IMG/VR virus record: IMGVR_UViG_3300027844_000730 | Location: 1-21,486 of that record | Length of the DNA: 21,486 nt | From: a virus | Strand: one strand, 5' to 3' | Part shown: one piece after another, positions 6,501-14,761 of the stretch | How positions within the stretch are numbered: the first letter of the stretch is position 1 | How the letters are laid out: every line of letters begins with the position of its first letter | Position numbers and translations under genes: made by a program | The notes under the pieces: generated by a model | What the model was told of the DNA's origin: nothing | What the model saw: the letters and a program-made list of their open reading frames with translations, nothing else | The model's database searches: none

Positions 6501-9500
6501 TAACTATTCATTATAGCTGCATGAGCTGCATTCATATAAGCGTAGTCAATTTCTCGAATATCCCTATTTGTTCGGATAAGTTGTGTTGCACTATGTTTTC
6601 CTGTAAGGGCTGCTGTTAAACTCATCGCCGTATCAAGAGGACGAGTCATTGAACCAATAGTTTTTTCAAGCTTATCAACATTGTCTCCATATTGACCAGT
6701 TATAGTCATAGCTGTTGTAATAGCTGGGTTAAGAGGCAACTTAAACATACCAGAGTAGACTTCACTCATCTTACCTAGTCGGCTAAAATCATCCATAGCA
6801 TTTAATGGATCTTCCCCAGCTCTAATTCTTCCTCTACCTGATGGGTAGTAGTCAAACATGTCATTCCAGAACATTATTGCATCAACATTAATTGTTGATC
6901 CCTCTGAGTATTTTTCAGCAGCAGATACCCATCCACCGGGATCTACACCGAGTGCCTTAGACATACCGAACATAGGCTGCAGTGCTTGTCCAATTGGTAT
7001 ATCACGTTGTGCCCACTTAGAAGTACCTAAATCTCTGTTTACATCTCGTATAGATTGTAGATATTGTGTAACTCTATTCAATAACTTTGGGTTATCCATG
7101 AGTGTCATAGCAGTCTTACCCGCTGTACGTGTCTGCCAAATATGCCATGGGCCAAGCCACCTAATAATATAGTCAAGGTTACTTGTATTACTGTAATCAT
7201 GTAACATCCAATCAGCCTGTGCCTGAGCTAATTTAGAAGAAGTTCTACGCATTTGGTTAGACTGAGTTTCTAACTCTTTCATTAGATCTCGTAGTTTCTG
7301 TACATCCTCTTGTCTTATAACTCTAGATGGGCCTTGTGTAATAGGTGTATACGGCTTTGTCCTATCCGCATATGCAGCAGCACGTTCACTTACATCACCT
7401 ACTGTGATACGTTGCTGTGCCCTAGCCTTTTCAAATACTTTCTGCTCTCTAATAAATAAGTCAAGAATTTCATCTCGTGATGTATTAGGTCGTCCATAAA
7501 TAGGCCAGCCTTTATCCCACTGATCCATCATATAGTTTGAAAGATTCTTAAGTGCACGTCTACGTACAGCTATCTCATAAGACAAATTATCCTTAGTTGC
7601 TTGTTTCTTAAACTTTGGAAGAAATCCTTTATAAACATCTGAATCAGCATCTTTCAACGCAGCAACTTCGTTAAGAACCTCTTCTAATTCTTTCTTAGCA
7701 AACTCAGGAGTCATTCTTGTGTTACTTTGTAGACCAGCTGAACCTGCCCACGATGCTTGAAAACCTGTCCAGTTTTCAGTACCACGAGATTGTTGTCGAT
7801 ACTTCCACCCAATTTTTTCATTATCTTTAGCTAGTCTATCTCTATACTGTGCAAGTTGCTTGATACCCGCTTCAATGTCCGCTTCACTAGCATCTTTTCT
7901 AACAAAGACAGCAAGACGATTCATAGCGAGTTCCCCATTTCGATTCCACGAATCATCTGTAATAAGGGGAACATAGCCTTCAGGGGCATTTTGCATAGGC
8001 ACCCGTCCATGGACACCTTGTGGTGGGAATCTATTTAGTACAGTCCCATCTGTTCTTACTTGGGGGTCCATACCAAAATTCATTGGAAGTACTGCTTCAG
8101 TACCTGAAAAGTCTAAATGTTTTCCGCCAACAGGATCCTGTAGTTTCCAGTTATATGCACGATCATTTTTATGTTTAGATATTGCGCGCTGCGCCGGACT
8201 AAAAGTACGCGAACGAGTGACATCTTCAGTTTGTCCTCTAGGAATAATCACACGCATAAGAGGTACACTAAAAGTTCTATTCTTTGCAGAAGAAGAAACA
8301 TTAAGTAAGCTTTCTAATTGTATTCTTTTTTCTGGTTTAAATGCATTTTCACGAACATCTTCAAAGTTATTACGGCGGGGCATCCCTCGATATTTAATGT
8401 CTTTACCAACCTCAAACTCTTGTGTTTTGTGCATTGGGTCAATTGCATCTAAATGGTCTTTGAACTCTAGAATTAGATCTTCATCTAATTCTGTATCTAA
8501 GTACAGACCACTCCAAGCACGAGCTTCTGCTTCTTTATATTTACTTAAGCTATCTATAAAAGCTCCGATACTATCCCTTGGAGGCTCACTTCCAGCTGAG
8601 AAAGGAACCAGAGTATCGAAGCCTTCTGTAGTTCCCCCCTTTACTAGATCAGCGTCAATTTGCTTTTGCCACTTTTGTAAGAAAGCTAACACAGGAGCTT
8701 TTTCTAATAAGATACGATCAAATGCATGTTGACCTTGATCATGCCAAACATCCAGACCTGCTTCGGCTGAGTGATTTAGCCCACCCTTACGCCGCAAGTC
8801 TTTTGTTTTTGGTTCTAGTCCAAGAGTGGTACGGACATCATTTAGGCGATTAATACTATCTTCTACAAAAGAATCCTTACCTTGTAATCTCTTATTTATC
8901 TCATCAAGTAATGTTTCTTTAGCTTTTCTAGCATTAGGATCTGAGTATACAGCTCTTGGTCGTGCGTCTCCTGCAGATAGGAACGTAGCTGTTAATTTAC
9001 GAACGTCTTCAATAACTAAGTTAGAATCTTCATTTAAGATCTTTGCAAGCTCATCAATTTGTTCTCTAGGACCTTTTTTAGAGAACATTCTTAATGTTAC
9101 GGCATCTGCTAGTATATCTAATTGCTCCCCAAGCTCATTTGCTTTTGCAATTAATTGCTTCTCACTAAGTGGAGGTCTCGTTGGCCGTGGTTCTATTTGT
9201 ACAAACTTACTCTTTTTTGCAGGTCTTTTTGCCCGCATAAACGTACCGTCATCAATACGTTTTTGTATAGCCATGGTTACATCCGCATTGCTAAAGGACA
9301 TTTTAGCATCTTTAGTGAAGTATTTATTACGGAGAAATTGTGCGTCTAGTAATTTTATATCAGACCCATTAAATAGAATATCCATAAGTGTTTCATCAAG
9401 AATCTTCCTTCTTATTTCAGGATCTGTAGACCAAGTACCTGTCTTACTTCTCATCTCCTTAAGACGTATATCGAGTCTTTCTTTTAATTGCTTAGTGGGT

Positions 9501-12500
9501 ATTGTACCAACGTTGACTCTTGATCCCTGACTTACGCTATCGGCTCGGAATTCTCCAAGAAGGGTTTGTGCACTACGCGATGCATCGTTTATTTCTTGCT
9601 GCTGCAAAGTAGGATTTAGATTATCAAGAAATTGCTCTCCTTCTAGAGGTTGACGTGCTTCATTAATTAAATCTTCTATAGCTTTAAACCCAAGCATCTC
9701 ATCGCCATTTTGTATCTGCTCAAACATACTTGCTTTTTGTGTCGGAGGAACAAAATTAAGCATTTCTTCTTCATCGACTTTACCTAACTCTCTTAACTTT
9801 TGTACAAAATCAAAGCGTTCTGTTTTATAAGTCTCTTTGTCTGTCATAATTGTAAGAAGGTAATTCTTCTGCTCTTCCATAGCTCGAAGAGGCTTAATGA
9901 GTTCAAGAATAACCTCTTGCGTAGCGTCATGAGCGGCTTTAACTGTTTCTTCACTAACAGGACCAGTCCCATGGTGCATATATCCTTTTATTGCATCGAA
10001 TAATCCTTCTTCCTCTTGAGTTCCCCCAAAAAGAGTAAGTATATTATTTAGTAAATCATCTTTGTTTTGCCACTGACCACCAATCAAAGAGCGATCTTCT
10101 CCAGCAGCTTTACGTGCTCTCTCTACTACAGTAGGATTGGTATTATATTTTACATCAATACCTGCTTCCATTGCAGCTTCTCGAAGTTCACGATAAATTT
10201 TATCGTACTCCTCTTTTAGAGCCTTTTTAACATTTTCTGCTGCTTTAAAATTTTCACCGACTTGTTTAAGAGGTTGAGTTCCATCTGCATCATATGCTCT
10301 ATGATCTGGTGTATGATACTCAATACCATCAAGTATCCTATTTATTAAATCATCTGCTTTTGCATCTTCTAATGCATTAGCATGGAAGCCTAATGAACGT
10401 ATATATGTACGTGCGCTCTGCCTCATCTCTAAGAACGCATCTCCTGTATCAGTAACACCTTCTACAATATTTATAACGTCATCTAAATTTAAAGTTCCCG
10501 GTGATTGTATGGCCTCTACCATTGTTTTCCATAAGGTACCATCACCTTCTTTTAAAATGTTTATTACTTCAGGATCACTAATCTGTCTAACTAGATTCTC
10601 AATCTGCGCTTCAGAGGATAATAATCTATACCATCTATAAGAAGCAGAATCAATAATTCGCATACGGTCTACAGATTCAGCATATCCAGAAAGCTGTCGT
10701 GCATATACAAAAGGTAGACCACCCCCTATACCGGGAATACCACCACCCTTAGCTCTAGTAAGGAATTTTTTCCAACCTTGTTTTTTTTGTACAGCTTCGT
10801 CTGCGCCACCTACAGCAATTCTCCATGCTTTTGCTTTACCTCTTACTGGAGCTAGTGCCGCTACATCTATATCAAGTGATGTTCTTGTATGTCCTTTAAC
10901 AGCAAGGTCTACATCTCCCCAAACACTTTGCCACTGTTTATCTCTTGCTCTAAATATATCTCCAACATTCATACCATCCATAAGCATTAGGGTCTTATTC
11001 GTGACGTAGTTTCTTACAGCAAATGCAGGTCGTTCTAGGAATAATTTAGATGTCCAACTATTGATAGCGTTTTGTAGTGCAAGTGCCTCACCTGCATTTT
11101 CATCTAAACCATACCGCTTGAGCATTACCTTTTGTGTCTCAACCTTTACTTCTTCATTAAGTCTCGCCCACCACTCAGCTGGTGTAAGTCCGTCAGGGTC
11201 TATATCTGATGGCTCTAGTCCATGTTTAAGAGAGGGAACATTATCTAAATTAATATCTTTAAGGATATCTAATGATTTAGCTGTCTCATTATGTAATTGA
11301 TTACTTATCTTTTTACTCTGTAAAAACATTAGATAAGCCATCGGATCGTCAGCCTTTCCAATTCTTTTTATATCTAAAAGTAAATCCTCAACTATACCAG
11401 CATGTGCACCTGATAAGGTTTCTTGAAATCGAGGTGCCCAAGCCCCAATCATAGAGCTGAACTCATTCATTGTACTGTAGATATTTGACACCATTCGGTC
11501 TCGTGTAGAACCCTCAGATGTTGCACTAAACGCTTTATTTCGTAGCCAACGTGTGCTATTAAATGCACCCCCTAGTACACCTGTACTTGGTTCTTGTATG
11601 ACGTTTTGTAAATCATGTCTACCAAATTTAGCTGTTGAACGAAACTCATCAATATTAAATGAAGCAAGTTTTTCAGATCTACCTAACGCTTTATTAATCT
11701 TAAAGAAGTCTTTAATACTACCAGCAGTGTCTATGTACTGATCAGCACGTAATACGGCTTGACCAATATCTTCATAACCTGTTAAAGGGATAGTTTGTAC
11801 TTTTCCTAAACCGAGTTCTATCTCATCAGCTAATTTTGTTAGGTTTGCTGCTTCATCACCAAACTCCGAAACCTTGGTTGGGAGGGAACCAGCATCAACA
11901 GTAAGTTTTCCTCGCACATTTTGTAATACTCGACCAGGGAAACTCTCAGAAACTTCAGTTAATTCACCTATGTCAGCTTGTCTTTGTTGTTCTCTTTTAG
12001 TAAGTCTTTTAGGCGCTTTAGGATCTACAATAATTGTTTGGTCAATTTTAGGTATCACGTTTTTATTTAGATCATGCAAAGATGCTTGTGGTGTGGGTAT
12101 GAACCCTAACTCATCTATTGCGTCTGCTTGTAGATTGTTCATAGCATGTGCTTTTTGACGTAACGCATCTATCATTGTTTGAGCTTGTTTTGGATTTGAT
12201 ATATTAAGTGTACCAGAAGCTTGTGTCACTTCTTGAATAGCACGAATAACATCATTATTAGCACCACTAACTCTTGCAAGACGAGCACTTTTCACAGCAC
12301 TCGTAACACCTATCTGGGCAACACTCGCGACTGCACCACCAAATACATCAAATAAATTAAATGTGCCGTAAGAGAAACCAGCTCTCATACGTTCACCCAT
12401 TCCCATTGACTCAGAAAGTGCCTCGTTAACAGTATAAATCCTGTTACCATTATCATCTTTTAAGTCATAAATCTTAATAAACTCATCGGCAGCACCAAGG

Positions 12501-14743
12501 TACCATCGACCATTCTCATCTGCTTCATAAGATAAGAGACCACCAATAGCATCTTCTAGTTCATCCTTCTCATCTTGCTCAAGACCTAGGTAAATTCTTG
12601 TAAGGTTTTTTCTAATAGAACCACCTTCTCTAGAATCTTCACGTCGCTTACTGTTACGAATAGTAGAGTATGCTGTTAGTGGACTAACATTCTTTAGCTC
12701 AGGAAACTCCTCTATAAATGAGTTATATGCCGGGTTTCTACTTTGAACTGCCTCAACAGAAAACTCAATTTGTTCCCAACTAGGCCCAATTGCTTCTCCA
12801 CCAGTCGAACCTTTTATGTTTGCCCTACCTGCTAAATTTCGGGTGACTTCGTATGTTCCCCCTATTCCAAGCCAAACAGCAGCCATTGTTTTCTGCTCAC
12901 CAAGTGTTAGACCACCCATAAGATTTGCCCAACCTTGAGCTGCTTTATTACCCTTATTTAGTTCAGCCCACTCGTTCCACTCTTCCGCTGTCTTCATCTC
13001 ATAACCAGTAATAAGACCAGCGAGACCGGAAAATAAACCAAGTTGCTCTCTTTGTCCTTGTTTATAGGGGTCATCTTCTAACGACCAGTCAGCAGATGCA
13101 TTTGGATCTAATAGTACTTTTTCTGCAATGCCATCTACGACATATTCATCTGCAGCAATAAGTCCACCCATAGCATCGCCACCAAGTCCAAACGCCTTAC
13201 TCAGTCCTTTTGAGTACCAGCTACGCCTATCTACTGTTTGCAATCCTTGACTTAATAAAAACTCATTAGAAATATTATCGGTAATTGGCGCACCATTAAG
13301 AGGTAACGCTTCATTTGGAGGCCAGTCATCACCAGCTCGTATACGTTCATCACGCACTCCACTTATCCACTTAAGAAGATTCTGTTCATCTTCTGCTTTT
13401 TCATCTGCAGCTTGTGCAGCTTTTGCTAATGGACCAGATAATCCTGTTTTAGCTCCTTGTAGAATAGCTGCTCTAAGATTATTCTGTTGTGAAGTTGTTA
13501 GTCCTAAATGTGTCCACATATCTTCTACTTTAGTACCTATACCACTCATACCTACGTTTATATCATTTGGGTTAAGGTCAGAAGGAGTTACCATAAGTGC
13601 ACGTAAGAATGTATCTGTATCTATTCCTCTGAGGGAACCTATACGCTTCATCGCTACTAGGTCAGTTGGTTCTACAGAAAGTAAGAAAAAGTTCTCTTCT
13701 TTAGAACCAAAGTTTTGTAAAGAACTTAAGACATGTGTACGAGCTTCAAGTAAGTCATTTTCTTCTATTACTGATTCGTTACCAAACTTACTGAATGCAC
13801 CCGCAATGAGGTTAAGTGTTTCAACACGGTAGAAAGGTGTCTTTGACAGATTTATATTCTCTTCTGTAATATATCTAGAAAAAGCCGAACGTAAGGCCTC
13901 TACAGTACCATCATTATTTAGCTGATCGTCAAGCACCTTAGCAAATCTAGGCTCTAGGTTTGATAGATCTTTTGGAATCTGAATAGGGTCATTTGTTGTT
14001 GTGACTGCAGCTTTATCTTTTAACAGTTTATACTGTCGGAAGAATTGCTGCATATCTTTACCAGCTTTAGGATCATTAATCGTGTAATCAAGCATGGCAG
14101 AGAATATTTCTGACTCACCCTCTTCACTACCCAATCGACTTCTAATAAAATAGTTTGCTTCTGGATGATCTATACGCTCTATCTCAGTTGTAACCATACC
14201 TAAGAACTGACTTTTTATATCTTCTTCTAGAAACTCATATGCATTTTTAGCAAGTTCTTGTGCAATATCTTTTCCTGTACGGTTTTTAGTTTCATTTGCC
14301 CATTTTCTTCGAGCAATACCATCAGTATATGCTTCTTTAGTACCTGTGATAATACCCGTAAGATTCTCACCTACCTCAAAATTAGATTCTTTTGTGTAGT
14401 AGTTAAAGTTAGAGTCAACTTGTTCAAGTGCCTTATCTACTTCGTCTTCGACAATCTCATCAACACCATACTTATCATACTTAAGTGAAGTTCCGTCTTC
14501 AGGAAGTTCATGACTTGGAATAAGTGTTTCTGTGGTTAAGTTGTTTGTAGTTTCTACGAGGTCTGGTTTAACACTCTCTGTAAGTAGGTTAGCCTCAGCT
14601 AATTCACTTTCTGCACCAAGTTCGGTTGTACTGCTAGTTGGACTAGTAGTACGTATTCGTTCCATCATTTTTCTAGATTGTTCTGGAGTAGAGTTACCAG
14701 AACCTAGTTCACCTAACCAATTGTCTATTTCTTCAATTGACAT
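3527..14743 (-). CDS. Giant probable virion-delivered (polyvalent-type) protein, 3738 aa, with a candidate ADP-ribosyltransferase domain
   Basis: This uninterrupted 3738-codon frame ends in TAG and has no recognised overall family. Seen from the N-terminus: an acidic, Thr/Ser-rich leader (1-100); a helical region; Gly/Ala-rich hydrophobic segments between about 515 and 825 (such as GGDAMGGLIAADEY and FDVFGGAVASVAQIGV); a block WTSKLFLERPAFAVRNYVTN (from 1230) and a Gly-rich stretch plus R/Y-rich helix (1322-1372); long charged helices; a candidate R-S-E ADP-ribosyltransferase (about 2105-2230); a block YIIRWLGPWHIWQ...DNPKLLNRV (2522-2563); more helices; and a basic, Tyr-rich tail (ARRRD). 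The start ATG lies 18 bases after the upstream stop with only a weak ribosome site, suggesting coupling. Size and position between portal and scaffold fit the giant polyvalent proteins that phages package and inject. It is as large as the N4 virion RNA polymerase, but I saw no polymerase motifs. The gene call is near certain; the function is inference. Confidence 0.9.
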   Translation of the reverse strand: MSIEEIDNWLGELGSGNSTPEQSRKMMERIRTTSPTSSTTELGAESELAEANLLTESVKPDLVETTNNLTTETLIPSHELPEDGTSLKYDKYGVDEIVEDEVDKALEQVDSNFNYYTKESNFEVGENLTGIITGTKEAYTDGIARRKWANETKNRTGKDIAQELAKNAYEFLEEDIKSQFLGMVTTEIERIDHPEANYFIRSRLGSEEGESEIFSAMLDYTINDPKAGKDMQQFFRQYKLLKDKAAVTTTNDPIQIPKDLSNLEPRFAKVLDDQLNNDGTVEALRSAFSRYITEENINLSKTPFYRVETLNLIAGAFSKFGNESVIEENDLLEARTHVLSSLQNFGSKEENFFLLSVEPTDLVAMKRIGSLRGIDTDTFLRALMVTPSDLNPNDINVGMSGIGTKVEDMWTHLGLTTSQQNNLRAAILQGAKTGLSGPLAKAAQAADEKAEDEQNLLKWISGVRDERIRAGDDWPPNEALPLNGAPITDNISNEFLLSQGLQTVDRRSWYSKGLSKAFGLGGDAMGGLIAADEYVVDGIAEKVLLDPNASADWSLEDDPYKQGQREQLGLFSGLAGLITGYEMKTAEEWNEWAELNKGNKAAQGWANLMGGLTLGEQKTMAAVWLGIGGTYEVTRNLAGRANIKGSTGGEAIGPSWEQIEFSVEAVQSRNPAYNSFIEEFPELKNVSPLTAYSTIRNSKRREDSREGGSIRKNLTRIYLGLEQDEKDELEDAIGGLLSYEADENGRWYLGAADEFIKIYDLKDDNGNRIYTVNEALSESMGMGERMRAGFSYGTFNLFDVFGGAVASVAQIGVTSAVKSARLARVSGANNDVIRAIQEVTQASGTLNISNPKQAQTMIDALRQKAHAMNNLQADAIDELGFIPTPQASLHDLNKNVIPKIDQTIIVDPKAPKRLTKREQQRQADIGELTEVSESFPGRVLQNVRGKLTVDAGSLPTKVSEFGDEAANLTKLADEIELGLGKVQTIPLTGYEDIGQAVLRADQYIDTAGSIKDFFKINKALGRSEKLASFNIDEFRSTAKFGRHDLQNVIQEPSTGVLGGAFNSTRWLRNKAFSATSEGSTRDRMVSNIYSTMNEFSSMIGAWAPRFQETLSGAHAGIVEDLLLDIKRIGKADDPMAYLMFLQSKKISNQLHNETAKSLDILKDINLDNVPSLKHGLEPSDIDPDGLTPAEWWARLNEEVKVETQKVMLKRYGLDENAGEALALQNAINSWTSKLFLERPAFAVRNYVTNKTLMLMDGMNVGDIFRARDKQWQSVWGDVDLAVKGHTRTSLDIDVAALAPVRGKAKAWRIAVGGADEAVQKKQGWKKFLTRAKGGGIPGIGGGLPFVYARQLSGYAESVDRMRIIDSASYRWYRLLSSEAQIENLVRQISDPEVINILKEGDGTLWKTMVEAIQSPGTLNLDDVINIVEGVTDTGDAFLEMRQSARTYIRSLGFHANALEDAKADDLINRILDGIEYHTPDHRAYDADGTQPLKQVGENFKAAENVKKALKEEYDKIYRELREAAMEAGIDVKYNTNPTVVERARKAAGEDRSLIGGQWQNKDDLLNNILTLFGGTQEEEGLFDAIKGYMHHGTGPVSEETVKAAHDATQEVILELIKPLRAMEEQKNYLLTIMTDKETYKTERFDFVQKLRELGKVDEEEMLNFVPPTQKASMFEQIQNGDEMLGFKAIEDLINEARQPLEGEQFLDNLNPTLQQQEINDASRSAQTLLGEFRADSVSQGSRVNVGTIPTKQLKERLDIRLKEMRSKTGTWSTDPEIRRKILDETLMDILFNGSDIKLLDAQFLRNKYFTKDAKMSFSNADVTMAIQKRIDDGTFMRAKRPAKKSKFVQIEPRPTRPPLSEKQLIAKANELGEQLDILADAVTLRMFSKKGPREQIDELAKILNEDSNLVIEDVRKLTATFLSAGDARPRAVYSDPNARKAKETLLDEINKRLQGKDSFVEDSINRLNDVRTTLGLEPKTKDLRRKGGLNHSAEAGLDVWHDQGQHAFDRILLEKAPVLAFLQKWQKQIDADLVKGGTTEGFDTLVPFSAGSEPPRDSIGAFIDSLSKYKEAEARAWSGLYLDTELDEDLILEFKDHLDAIDPMHKTQEFEVGKDIKYRGMPRRNNFEDVRENAFKPEKRIQLESLLNVSSSAKNRTFSVPLMRVIIPRGQTEDVTRSRTFSPAQRAISKHKNDRAYNWKLQDPVGGKHLDFSGTEAVLPMNFGMDPQVRTDGTVLNRFPPQGVHGRVPMQNAPEGYVPLITDDSWNRNGELAMNRLAVFVRKDASEADIEAGIKQLAQYRDRLAKDNEKIGWKYRQQSRGTENWTGFQASWAGSAGLQSNTRMTPEFAKKELEEVLNEVAALKDADSDVYKGFLPKFKKQATKDNLSYEIAVRRRALKNLSNYMMDQWDKGWPIYGRPNTSRDEILDLFIREQKVFEKARAQQRITVGDVSERAAAYADRTKPYTPITQGPSRVIRQEDVQKLRDLMKELETQSNQMRRTSSKLAQAQADWMLHDYSNTSNLDYIIRWLGPWHIWQTRTAGKTAMTLMDNPKLLNRVTQYLQSIRDVNRDLGTSKWAQRDIPIGQALQPMFGMSKALGVDPGGWVSAAEKYSEGSTINVDAIMFWNDMFDYYPSGRGRIRAGEDPLNAMDDFSRLGKMSEVYSGMFKLPLNPAITTAMTITGQYGDNVDKLEKTIGSMTRPLDTAMSLTAALTGKHSATQLIRTNRDIREIDYAYMNAAHAAIMNSYTTTIDEDGREVHVQSPDPNPETNEKLYLLLLAWDAWSRQKQNNVINIPLLHTIGDTSSKLFGHKLDPKAELTDPINGKKIEMSVLNQVHDDMERAAGGRRGIQDTSSLLLGFAFKPGREYTMDPSTGKKVFAADIMNNYYNIVRSRSLTAAQKSKKYAEFFDGTPWARNWLNNKKLEHDSINRAQASSMYYQIAEDINNEYDAGIAAIPGERPSIPSGRSEDRPNLSEFGLEIQDSPAMDETFFRDLETVNNRKNAQLNDAKKRIFETTGINVGLSPEEVGGVPIDPNHIMDKTSFGSTQLWRQLTRDKLIKDEWFMTLFADDPMAGVHKVEEVMDALFADGEYREIKREDVEQVLQEMSDWKFEKTGVRYDPRFISVDMFNAWQLENFVELMREDKRKTAPTLFSEEFTARKDEFSLVAKDGRTTNIVNWGQYLKEVEAWETSMKAKDPEQFRLYKIVEASSASMPQIVDKAIESVMREMQKELSEIYEGELGDAASIANAVQTSIDMWKPPTVDGVLDWLETNEYGKVWMERNEYSQSDLVKHVTERLGDVKNISFQDMKNGAWDEKVTRLQTDFNQAAPWDEQYHFLAPNQELGIYDAESLDEFKKALEVKELMKFVSLYDIFNRLDPTLDEHKLYIKYFKKDADRIIAEALTIKALEDKGEWEEAEQLKQLYAERDKSGSPLGPVAAAEEGMDLPDFDDVQGIPQDIRGKPQSGYPSVSNVARNIGRKYQLYDLAQHPRLSKEAQNIKASIASRYYRQTQNLMPGDFIFETFARNGVSDIEDIKDMWESMFSQITTMYGDLSNIREVATLLRLTGPSGVADKDAKIASFQYIDALSAIVGIATGRKRNEKTPTKVSLPSRGWAKPAASGRQASPTSSGVGGLPEWSEVSKHINMVFHDSSFEDALTNFFTNPSQKLTRNHERMLRAMFRTFPVGTSYSFEQWVQALKLIYQTKEMLGLGGSNYKTYGRSPTFSYPSDTPRFARRRD
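7055..7178 (-). other. Conserved-looking 'WLGPWHIWQ...DNPKLLNR' block of the giant protein
   Basis: Residues 2522-2563 hold an aromatic-rich helix (YIIRWLGPWHIWQTRTAGK) followed by MDNPKLLNRVTQYL. The aromatic-Pro-aromatic then Asn-Pro layout resembles large polyvalent-protein-associated (LPD) domains of other giant phage proteins. About 1,150 residues, including the candidate ADP-ribosyltransferase, separate it from the RPAFAVRN block. The call is by resemblance only. Confidence 0.3.
8054..8431 (-). other. Candidate ADP-ribosyltransferase (R-S-E class) domain inside the giant protein
   Basis: Residues about 2105-2230 of the giant protein show the three strands that define arginine-type ADP-ribosyltransferases, in order. 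The first is KYRGM, with Arg2119 as the candidate NAD-binding arginine. The second is LLNVSSSAKNRTF, with Ser2150-Ser2152 in the STS position. The third is SGTEAVLPMNF, with Glu2216 in the place of the second Glu of ExE, followed by the usual hydrophobic-Leu-Pro run. Between the last two lies PLMRVIIPRGQ, resembling the family's 'I-x-V-P-x-G' strand. The first Glu of ExE is Gly2214 here, which is atypical. Such domains are known in injected phage effectors (T4 Alt) and in polyvalent proteins. The motif reading was done by eye. Confidence 0.5.
10929..11056 (-). other. Conserved-looking 'RPAFAVRN' block of the giant protein
   Basis: Residues 1230-1271 contain WTSKLFLERPAFAVRNYVTN and then a hydrophobic MDG turn. 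This resembles the pattern seen in many giant phage proteins, where a helical segment carries a Pro-hydrophobic-Arg-Asn signature. About 50 residues later comes a Gly-rich stretch (GGGIPGIGGGLP) and a helix rich in Arg and Tyr. I read it as the start of a polyvalent-protein core domain. The family assignment is tentative. Confidence 0.35.
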
Positions 14744-14761
14744 TAGAGCTTGCCTATTCCC

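Noticed and set aside
8217-9530. Two long plus-strand open frames (171 and 234 codons) opposite the giant gene
   Set aside because: Their composition is that of a reverse-complement shadow, with no ribosome sites. The first lies opposite the candidate ADP-ribosyltransferase region, which explains its openness.
3527-14743. Giant protein as an N4-like virion RNA polymerase
   Set aside because: The size is similar, but I found no TxxGR or DxxGR motif and no convincing motif B. A KVMLKRYG run near residue 1210 is only a superficial look-alike. A profile search would settle it.
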